From CAYQQK01 sp964420065 (lineage in GTDB: Bacteria; Bacillota; Dethiobacteria; DTU022): a stretch of 59,117 bases of DNA. Positions 1 to 6,148 of the stretch are shown in pieces. Location of the stretch: the NCBI GenBank assembly GCA_964420065.1, contig CAYQQK010000012.1:1-59117 (forward strand). Reading direction: 5' to 3'. Positions within the stretch are counted from its first letter, which is position 1. Each line of letters opens with the position of its first letter. The notes beneath the pieces were generated by a model, which was not told the origin of the DNA, ran no database searches, and saw only the letters and a list, made by a program, of their open reading frames with translations. Made by a program: the position numbers and the translations under genes.

Positions 1-97
1 TTCTATCCCCTAAAGGAAATCCCCTCCATAAACCTACAATAACTTTACACTAACGTTTCGTTTTTCCTGTGCGAGGATGAATCCACTCCCGATCTCG

Positions 98-126
98 TTG
101 ACGGTTTTGGCGGGGCAGGATATGAT
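98..126 (+). promoter_or_regulatory. Sigma-A-type promoter of rubrerythrin
   Basis: A TTGACG -35 element (98-103) and a TATGAT -10 element (121-126) are separated by 17 bases. They lie about 45 bases upstream of the rubrerythrin start. This is the only good promoter match in the first 170 bases. Confidence 0.75.
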
Positions 127-170
127 CATTATCGGCCGGTAATACTTTTATTTTGAAGGGAGACGATCTT

Positions 171-743
171 GTGCAATTGAAAGGATCCAGGACCGCACAA
201 AACATCTTGACCGCATTTGCCGGTGAATCCCAGGCTCGAAATCGTTACAATTATTATGCCAGTAAAGCCAAAAACGAAGGGTACGTGCAAATTTCGGCTA
301 TTTTTGAAGAAACGGCCGATCAGGAAAAAGAGCATGCGAAACGTTTGTTCAAACTTCTCGAGGGCGGTGAGCTTGAGGTACGGGCCTCTTTTCCCTCCGG
401 TGTGATCGGAACCACCGCCGAGAACCTGGCCGCCGCCGCCGGGGGGGAAAATGACGAATGGACAAACATGTACCCTGAATTTGCCCGGACAGCCCGACAG
501 GAGGGGTTTGCGGCGATTGCGGCGATCTTTGAAGCGATTGCGGTGGCGGAAAAGCAGCACGAAAAACGGTTTCTTGACCTGCTTTCCAACCTGAAAAACG
601 GCACCGTGTTCAAAAGGGACACCCCGGTAAAATGGCGGTGCCGCAATTGCGGCTACTTGCACGAAGGGGTGGAAGCGCCGGAAGTTTGCCCGGCCTGTGC
701 TCACCCCCGCGCTCACTTCGAGTTGTTGGGCGAAAACTGGTAA
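171..743 (+). CDS. rbr: Rubrerythrin
   Basis: Rubrerythrin reduces hydrogen peroxide in the cytoplasm of anaerobes using electrons from rubredoxin or NADH systems. The protein (190 aa) has the N-terminal ferritin-like four-helix domain with two ExxH-type di-iron motifs (EKEH and EKQH). It ends in a rubredoxin-like domain with two CxxC pairs (CRNC and CPAC). I place the start at GTG 171 because AGGGAG lies 7-8 bases before it and the product then begins like other rubrerythrins (MQLKGSRTAQN). A TTG at 153 would extend it but overlaps the ribosome binding site. It has its own promoter and is transcribed alone, converging on the Mur ligase gene. The family assignment is certain. Confidence 0.96.
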   Translation: MQLKGSRTAQNILTAFAGESQARNRYNYYASKAKNEGYVQISAIFEETADQEKEHAKRLFKLLEGGELEVRASFPSGVIGTTAENLAAAAGGENDEWTNMYPEFARTARQEGFAAIAAIFEAIAVAEKQHEKRFLDLLSNLKNGTVFKRDTPVKWRCRNCGYLHEGVEAPEVCPACAHPRAHFELLGENW

Positions 744-1044
744 GCTGGTATTGACGGTTTTCGGGTTTTTAAAAGCCTGAACAAGGTATTTTGGCCCTTT
801 CAGGTGCGCTCGGCATGGGCGTACCTGAAAGGGCCAAGTCCTTGGTGTGGGTTGACAGTAGCGGGAACAGGCAAGAATGGGGGGATGATCGTCGAGTTTT
901 TACGACCGGCAGATGGGGAGGTTTTTCCCGTGGCACGGCTGGAATAGAAACGTTCCCGGCCATAGCGGGGCGTCGATCGAACCCCGGCCCCACAAGAAAT
1001 CGTTGTGACCGGTAACCTTCTCAAGCCTTCGGGGGGAGGACGGC
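744..1044. other. Convergent intergenic region with a perfect inverted repeat
   Basis: This 301-base stretch separates the convergent rubrerythrin and Mur ligase genes. It holds the 15-bp inverted repeat annotated separately. I see no convincing coding sequence in it; the short open frames lack ribosome binding sites and recognisable domains. Confidence 0.6.
791..837. repeat. Perfect 15-bp inverted repeat
   Basis: The arms TTGGCCCTTTCAGGT (791-805) and ACCTGAAAGGGCCAA (823-837) are perfectly complementary around a 17-base loop. The site lies between convergent genes, where a bidirectional terminator is expected, but no T-run follows the stem on either strand. It could be a factor-dependent terminator, an mRNA-stabilising stem or a repeated palindromic element. 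Confidence 0.8.
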
Positions 1045-2622
1045 TTACACTCCGGCGACGCGGTTTTCCAGGGCAGCGTAGATCTGTTCCCGGGGCAAGT
1101 GCGGCAGCAGGTGATGGACCTGTTCCAGGGCCAGATGCGCTCCGGGATCCATCCCCTGGCAACCGGCCAGGAGCAAGACATCTCCGGATTCCAGGCGAGA
1201 CAGCCCCGTGGCGATGGCCGCGGGCAATTCCTCGATCACGATCGTTTTTATCCCGGCGTTCTGCATCACCTTCCGGTAGACGGCCAGCTCCTCCGCTGTT
1301 ACAATGTCTTTTTCTGTCACATCGGACCGGCTGGTGGTGGCGATGATCTCCTTCACTCCCAGAAGCGGGGCCCAACGGGCCAGGGTTTCGGCGTTTTCTC
1401 GGTTCACGATCACTCCACGGCTGCCGCGGATGGCGTAAATAATCGTCAAGCGGCGGTAATCCATATATTTTAATGTTTCAAGCGTCACTTCGATATTACC
1501 GCTGTTGGCGAAATGGTCGTCGATAATTTTGAATGGACCGTCGAAGATCAGTTCGAAGCGTCGTTCCACACCCCGGAATTTGTGCAAGGCGGCTTGGATG
1601 GTAGAAACGGGCACCTCGTTCAGGAGCCCGACCAGAATGGCGGCCATGGCGTTATAGACGCTGTGCAATCCGAGGACGGAAAGACGAACCGGAAAACTGA
1701 AGGACGGTGTGTAACGTGTTGTGCCGACCTGGAAAGGGCGGAGCAGCTCCACGGTAAAGGCGGCCCGGCCGGTGGAAAGATCGAGGTCACGTACCTGAAA
1801 ATGACCGCCGCTTTCTTTGACGCCGTAAGTGAGCACCCGGGCAGCGGTATTTCCGGCAAGGGCGGCACATAAGGGGCAATCAAGATTCAAAACAGCCCAC
1901 TGGTGGGGTAATCGTTCCCGCACCAGGCGTGCCTTGGCCTCGTGGTAACGTTCAAAGTCACCATGCAGGTCAATATGTTCGCGGCTGATGTTGTTCATGA
2001 CCACGATATCAAAATTAACTGCATCCACCCGGTGCAACGCCAGGCCGGAAGAAGAAGCTTCCATGGTCACGTGGGTGATATCGTGTTCCGTCATCTGGGC
2101 CAAGCAGTGATGCAGGTCCAACGATTCAGGGGTGGTCAGCACCGCCGGACGGATCGTTTTCCCAATTTTGACAATGACTGTTCCGATCAGGCCGGTTTTG
2201 AGGTCGTATTCTTCGAGGATGGCATTGGTCATGAAGGCGGTCGTAGTTTTACCGTTGGTAGCGGTAACCCCGATTATTTTCAGCATCCGGGAAGGATGCC
2301 CGTAATAACGGTTCGCCAGCCCGGCCAGTGCTTGCCGGCAATCGGCTACCCTGAACTGGGGCAAGTTGATACCGGGTTGGATCTCCTCCACCACGGCGGC
2401 GGCGGCTCCCCTGGCGGCAGCCTGGGCCAGGAAGAGGTGCCCATCGGTTTTGTAGCCGCGAATGGCTACAAACAGGTTGCCCGGGGTGACCCGGGCCGAA
2501 TGGTAGGACAGGCCGGTAACTGTTATGACCCCGGTCCCGCCTGGCCCGCTTTTTTCAAGAATTGCCGGCGCCGGCAGCAGCAAATCGAGGCTGATTGTCC
2601 GATTGATCTTCTTTCCGCCCAT
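1045..2622 (-). CDS. MurE-like Mur ligase family protein
   Basis: Mur ligases join an amino acid or peptide to a UDP-MurNAc-type acceptor with ATP. This 525-aa protein has a MurE-like N-terminal domain, a central ATP-binding loop (GVTATNGKTTT, about residues 118-128) and a C-terminal ligase domain. The start is ATG 2622, with AAGGTGG 10 bases upstream. The usual MurE motifs of the C-terminal domain are not visible: in place of VDYAHTPD there is IDDHFANSGNIEV, and no DNPR-type substrate motif is found (IATTSRSDVTEKD is in that area). It is therefore probably not the standard meso-DAP or lysine-adding MurE, and its amino-acid substrate is unknown. It is not in a dcw cluster. Function beyond Mur ligase family is unassigned. 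Confidence 0.85.
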   Translation of the reverse strand: MGGKKINRTISLDLLLPAPAILEKSGPGGTGVITVTGLSYHSARVTPGNLFVAIRGYKTDGHLFLAQAAARGAAAAVVEEIQPGINLPQFRVADCRQALAGLANRYYGHPSRMLKIIGVTATNGKTTTAFMTNAILEEYDLKTGLIGTVIVKIGKTIRPAVLTTPESLDLHHCLAQMTEHDITHVTMEASSSGLALHRVDAVNFDIVVMNNISREHIDLHGDFERYHEAKARLVRERLPHQWAVLNLDCPLCAALAGNTAARVLTYGVKESGGHFQVRDLDLSTGRAAFTVELLRPFQVGTTRYTPSFSFPVRLSVLGLHSVYNAMAAILVGLLNEVPVSTIQAALHKFRGVERRFELIFDGPFKIIDDHFANSGNIEVTLETLKYMDYRRLTIIYAIRGSRGVIVNRENAETLARWAPLLGVKEIIATTSRSDVTEKDIVTAEELAVYRKVMQNAGIKTIVIEELPAAIATGLSRLESGDVLLLAGCQGMDPGAHLALEQVHHLLPHLPREQIYAALENRVAGV

Positions 2623-2818
2623 CGGGTATGAACCACCTTGATACGTTTTGTTTTTAATTCGGTTTATCCCGTAATCAATCCTGCTTCCCGGCAGCCCGGC
2701 GTGCTTTTGTCTTTCCGGCAAGTATCCCTAGTATCACCCCCGGGGAAGGCTATTCATACTTATTAACCTTGAAAGGCCGGCATGCTGTCGCCGCCGGCCC
2801 GGTTTGGCGTACGTAAAC

Positions 2819-2845
2819 GAGGAGCCTTATCCCGGGAGGCTCCTC
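2819..2845 (-). terminator. Possible terminator of the ferredoxin gene
   Basis: The arms gaggagcct (2819-2827) and aggctcctc (2837-2845) form a perfect 9-bp stem with a 9-base loop just past the ferredoxin stop codon. Only a weak T-run (CGTTTACG) follows on the minus strand. A second GC-rich inverted repeat (2775-2781/2793-2799) lies between this hairpin and the Mur ligase start. Confidence 0.5.
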
Positions 2846-2873
2846 TTTCTGTAGATTTTAAACTGGCGGGAAT

Positions 2874-3059
2874 TTATTCCGTAATAACGATCGACTCGGT
2901 GGGACATTCCTCGGCGGCTTCGCGAACTTTATCTTCAAATTCAGCGGGAACCGGGTTTACCTTTACTTCGGCCATTTCGTCTCCGAGTTCAAAAACCTCC
3001 GGACAGATGTCCTCGCAGACGCCGCAGGCGCTGCAGTCGTCTTTTACCTTAACCTCCAT
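2874..3059 (-). CDS. Single-cluster [4Fe-4S] ferredoxin
   Basis: This is a small soluble electron carrier of 61 aa, similar in layout to Thermotoga-type monocluster ferredoxins. Cluster ligands are C9, C12, C15 (CSACGVC) and C52 (EECP). C19 is also present, but the second cysteine that forms a disulfide with it in several relatives is missing here. I choose ATG 3059, nine bases after GGAGG; a TTG at 3062 is the alternative. The gene is monocistronic and diverges from znuA. It is a plausible redox partner of the Kor and Rnf complexes encoded further along, but that is inference. Confidence 0.93.
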   Translation of the reverse strand: MEVKVKDDCSACGVCEDICPEVFELGDEMAEVKVNPVPAEFEDKVREAAEECPTESIVITE

Positions 3060-3215
3060 CAATCAAGGCCTCCTTATTTAGTAATGCGAAAATTCATATA
3101 CCTATTCGCCGTCGATCATGGTATTCCTTTTTTATCGGGTGCAAGTATTGCCAAAAAATTTTTCCCCGGCACGGGTTGCCAGACAGCGGGTTTTGCGGTT
3201 ACCGACAGTGGAAAT

Positions 3216-3277
3216 TGTGGATAAAGACCAAAATCCCGTTTGTGCAAAGCGTTGTCTGTGCATAAGGCTGTGGATAC
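3216..3277. promoter_or_regulatory. Group of DnaA-box sequences upstream of znuA
   Basis: Read on the minus strand, TTATCCACA (3216-3224) and TTATGCACA (3257-3265) both match the DnaA-box consensus TTATNCACA. GTATCCACA (3269-3277) differs by one base and CTTTGCACA (3241-3249) is a weaker match. All have the same orientation. A T-rich stretch (3278-3310) follows, then the znuA promoter. The rest of the 340-base gap (3060-3399) holds no gene I can support. Confidence 0.5.
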
Positions 3278-3324
3278 TGTTAGTTGTTTGTCTATTTCTT
3301 TTTGTTTTTATCACCGGGCGCCAG

Positions 3325-3333
3325 TGGTATAAT
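3325..3333 (+). promoter_or_regulatory. Extended -10 promoter of znuABC
   Basis: TGGTATAAT (3325-3333) is a perfect extended -10 element. No good -35 is present in the T-rich sequence upstream. It lies about 65 bases before the znuA start. I looked for a Zur-type palindrome (TCGTAAT-like) around it and did not find one. Confidence 0.6.
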
Positions 3334-3399
3334 CAAAACAGGAATCAGAATAGGGTTAAATACGGTCAGGAGAAGCGGCGGGCGGGAGGAGGGCGCAGT

Positions 3400-4326
3400 G
3401 TGCGTGCAGGCGGTGCCGCGGCGGTGCTGTTGGCGTTTTCTATTATTATTCTTGGGGCAGGTTGTTCCGGTGGCGGGGCGGAAAAGGATCCGTCCTCCGG
3501 CCTTCTCATTGTTGTTGCCACCATTCATCCCCTGGCCGATCTTGTGAGGCAGGTTGGGGGAGAACGGGTAACCGTATCCTGCCTGTTGCCGGCGGGAGCG
3601 AGCCCTCATACGTACGAACCGACGGCGGAACAGGCGCGGGTTGCCGCCACGGCCGATCTGTTTGTCCAGGCCGGGGGTGGGTTGGATGAATGGGCGGGCG
3701 GTTTGATTCGGGCGGGAGGGTCCGGGGTCCGCGAGATCGATCTATGCCGGGAAAGTGGGCTATTTGAGCTGGACGGTTATCCGGACCGGGCGCATAACGG
3801 AAAAACCGGGCCGCCGGATCCGCATTTTTGGCTGGATCCGCTTCTGGTTCGGGATGTTATCAGCCCGCTTCTGGTCGCAGTGCTGGCGGAACTGGCCCCG
3901 GAAAACGCGGATTATTTTACCGCCAGGTTGCGGTGTTTCCAGGAAGAACTGTCGACACTACATGCCGGGATCGAAGCCGATTTATCCCGTCTCTCCAGCC
4001 GCCGCTTCATTACTTTTCATGCGGCCTGGTCCCATTTTGCCCACCGTTACGGTCTCGAAGAGGTGGGGGTGATCGCCCGTTTTCCCGGCCAGGAGCCTTC
4101 TGCAGCCTGGATGGCGGAGCTGGTACGGCTGGTGCGGGAAGAAAAGATCCGGGCTATTTTTGCCGAATCCCAGTTCTCTCCGGCTTTGGCCGAAGGGATT
4201 GCCGCCGAAACCGGTGTTCCCGTTTTCAAGGTGGACCCCCTTGGCGGCGCAGGCCTTCCCGGCCGGGAAACCTACCCCGACCTGTTGCGTTATAATGTCC
4301 GTTTGTTTTCGGAGGCCTTGCGGTAG
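3400..4326 (+). CDS. znuA: Zinc/manganese ABC transporter substrate-binding lipoprotein
   Basis: This extracytoplasmic binding protein of the SBP_bac_9 (ZnuA/TroA) family captures Zn2+ or Mn2+ for the permease encoded downstream. The mature protein is lipid-anchored: residues 9-18 are hydrophobic and the lipobox ends at C22 (LGAGC). The metal-ligand pattern is visible as H70 (SPHTYEP), H142 (DPHFWLDP), H207 (FHAAWSHF) and an acidic residue, probably D279 (VDPLGG). There is no long His-rich loop, so Zn versus Mn cannot be decided. The start is GTG 3400, after GGAGGAGGG; the open frame continues upstream to 3118, but that part overlaps the promoter and is not expected to be translated. First gene of znuA-znuC-znuB. 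Confidence 0.92.
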   Translation: MRAGGAAAVLLAFSIIILGAGCSGGGAEKDPSSGLLIVVATIHPLADLVRQVGGERVTVSCLLPAGASPHTYEPTAEQARVAATADLFVQAGGGLDEWAGGLIRAGGSGVREIDLCRESGLFELDGYPDRAHNGKTGPPDPHFWLDPLLVRDVISPLLVAVLAELAPENADYFTARLRCFQEELSTLHAGIEADLSRLSSRRFITFHAAWSHFAHRYGLEEVGVIARFPGQEPSAAWMAELVRLVREEKIRAIFAESQFSPALAEGIAAETGVPVFKVDPLGGAGLPGRETYPDLLRYNVRLFSEALR

Positions 4327-4423
4327 GAACGATTTTACCCGCTGTATTCCACCATTCTTTCGCTACGAAGGCGGACACCGGGCCGGCAGCAGGCCGTCTT
4401 GAAAGGGAAAGGAGAGTTGCCGG

Positions 4424-5203
4424 ATGGAACCCATAGTCCGGGTCAACAACCTCGATGTTGTGCTGGAAGGACGTCCCGTGCTGGAAAAAGTTACGTTTCA
4501 AGTTTCCCCCGGGGAGGCGGTCGGGGTGATCGGTCCGAACGGGGCTGGTAAAACTACCCTCCTGCGGGTTTTGTTGGGTCTGACAGCCCCCACCTCCGGG
4601 GAAGTGCTGGTCCTGGGGCGGGTGCCGGCCCGTCTGCGGGAGTTACGATCGCAAATTGGTTACATGCCCCAACGCAAACTTTTTGAGCGGCGGTTTCCTT
4701 TAAGCGTGAGTGACGTGACCGGGATGGGTCTGCTTTCGCCGCAAACTTTGCTCCGCCCCCTCCGTAAAGAAGAACGACGCCGGGTCCGGGAAACCCTGGA
4801 GGAGGTGGGCATGATCGCCTATGCGCACCGTCCCTTTCAGTCACTTTCCGGCGGTGAGCAGCAACGGGTCCTCCTGGCCCGGGCCCTGGTCCGGAGGCCT
4901 TCTTTATTGCTGCTTGACGAACCAAACGCCGGCCTGGATTGTGCCGCCCAACGCCTCTTTCTCGATCATCTTTCCCGTTTACGCCGGGAACAGGATCTGA
5001 CCGTGATCAAAGTATCCCATGACCTGCTCGTCGCGGCCTCCTTTGCCGACACTTTGTTGTGTATCAACCGGACCATGCATATTCACGGCCGCCCGCGGGA
5101 GGTGCTCTTCAGTCCCCGCATGGAGGCGGTTTACCGTTGTCAGTTTGACCTGCTCAGTTCACTGGGTGCCGGAGGGCGGGAAATGGAACATTGGCAAAAA
5201 TGA
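4424..5203 (+). CDS. znuC: Zinc/manganese ABC transporter ATP-binding protein
   Basis: This is the cytoplasmic ATPase subunit (259 aa) that powers metal import. It has Walker A GPNGAGKTT (about residues 38-46), a Q-loop (YMPQR), signature LSGGEQQR, Walker B LLLLDEP and a switch histidine (SHD). The start is ATG 4424 after AAAGGAGAG. It lies 97 bases after znuA and overlaps znuB by 4 bases (ATGA), which indicates translational coupling. The pairing with a metal-binding ZnuA and an ABC-3 permease supports the role. Confidence 0.94.
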   Translation: MEPIVRVNNLDVVLEGRPVLEKVTFQVSPGEAVGVIGPNGAGKTTLLRVLLGLTAPTSGEVLVLGRVPARLRELRSQIGYMPQRKLFERRFPLSVSDVTGMGLLSPQTLLRPLRKEERRRVRETLEEVGMIAYAHRPFQSLSGGEQQRVLLARALVRRPSLLLLDEPNAGLDCAAQRLFLDHLSRLRREQDLTVIKVSHDLLVAASFADTLLCINRTMHIHGRPREVLFSPRMEAVYRCQFDLLSSLGAGGREMEHWQK

Positions 5204-5997
5204 TGGCTTATGCTTTCATGCAGCGGGCCCTGCTCGCCACCGTCCTGGTGGGAATCCTTTGTTCCACTGTTTCCTTTTTCGTTGTATTACGGCGGATGGC
5301 CTTCCTCGGGGTGGGCGTTTCTCACGCTGCCATGGGCGGGATTGCCATCGGCCTCGCGGCAGGGGTCAACCCAACCCTGGCCGGGATGGTTTTTGCCGTG
5401 GGCGCCGCCGTTGGAACGGGCTGTCTCAGCCGGGCCGGGAAAATTAACGAGGACACCGTGATCGGAATATTTCAGGCTTTCGGCATGGCCCTGGGGATCG
5501 CCGTGATCAGCACTTTCAAGGGCTATTATCCCGACCTGTTTTCCCTTCTTTTTGGCAACATCCTGGCCGTTTCCTCCCGCGATCTCACGGTCCTGGTGGT
5601 GGCGATGCCGGCTATCCTGGTTTATCTGGCCCTATTTTTCAAAGAGTTGCTTGCTCTTTGTTTTGACGAAGACATGGCCCGGGCTGGCGGCGTGCCGGTG
5701 ACCTCTCTTTACCTGGGCTTGCTTGCCGCCATGGGGGTCACAGTCATGGTTTCGGTCAAGCTGGTCGGGATCGTTCTCGCATCCGCCCTGTTGGTGATCC
5801 CCGGGGCGACCGGCTATCGTTTTGGCCAAAACTTTCGCACAATGTTGGCCTGGTCCCTTGTTTCCGGCCTCGGCGGCAGTATCGGGGGGCTCCTTCTTTC
5901 GTTCTACTATCCCATTCCGCCGGGGGCGGCGGTGGTCATGGTGATGACCCTTTTTTTCCTTGTTTCCCTTTTTTCCCAACCCCCCAGATTAAACTGA
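5200..5997 (+). CDS. znuB: Zinc/manganese ABC transporter permease
   Basis: This ABC-3 family integral membrane protein (265 aa) has about eight hydrophobic segments and forms the metal channel with ZnuC. Family features include the early segment FLGVGVSHAAMGG and a later VKLVGIVLASALLVIPGA region. I chose ATG 5200, which overlaps the znuC stop as ATGA; a TTG at 5191 is in frame and also possible. A 25-codon lipoprotein-signal ORF follows 73 bases downstream on the same strand. Confidence 0.93.
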   Translation: MMAYAFMQRALLATVLVGILCSTVSFFVVLRRMAFLGVGVSHAAMGGIAIGLAAGVNPTLAGMVFAVGAAVGTGCLSRAGKINEDTVIGIFQAFGMALGIAVISTFKGYYPDLFSLLFGNILAVSSRDLTVLVVAMPAILVYLALFFKELLALCFDEDMARAGGVPVTSLYLGLLAAMGVTVMVSVKLVGIVLASALLVIPGATGYRFGQNFRTMLAWSLVSGLGGSIGGLLLSFYYPIPPGAAVVMVMTLFFLVSLFSQPPRLN

Positions 5998-6070
5998 GGC
6001 AGTATTCAAACGATCAGGTCCCGGACAGGGATCATGAAACAAGGCCGGGCGGAAGGAGGTCACACCGAAA

Positions 6071-6148
6071 ATGGCCGGACTGTTACGTTTCTTGTTTATC
6101 CTTATCGCCGCCGGTGCTACTGTGTTGCTTTCGGGCTGCAGCCCCTGA
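6071..6148 (+). CDS. Tiny lipoprotein-signal ORF (25 aa)
   Basis: This short ORF has a strong ribosome binding site (GGAAGGAGGT, 6051-6060) ten bases before ATG 6071. Its product is almost entirely a lipoprotein signal peptide: a short N-terminus with one Arg, a hydrophobic core (residues 7-20) and a lipobox LLSGC with Cys at 23. After signal peptidase II cleavage only Cys-Ser-Pro would remain. Two stop codons follow in tandem (TGA TAG), so it is not the start of a longer interrupted frame. It follows znuB by 73 bases and overlaps the 3' end of the asnB-like gene on the opposite strand by 32 bases. It could be a functional micro-lipoprotein, a pheromone-type precursor, or a remnant of a lost lipoprotein gene. 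Confidence 0.55.
   Translation: MAGLLRFLFILIAAGATVLLSGCSP

Noticed and set aside
3118..3399. Upstream extension of the znuA frame with a hydrophobic segment
   Set aside because: It covers the DnaA-box group and the extended -10 promoter; a good ribosome binding site and lipoprotein signal occur at GTG 3400.
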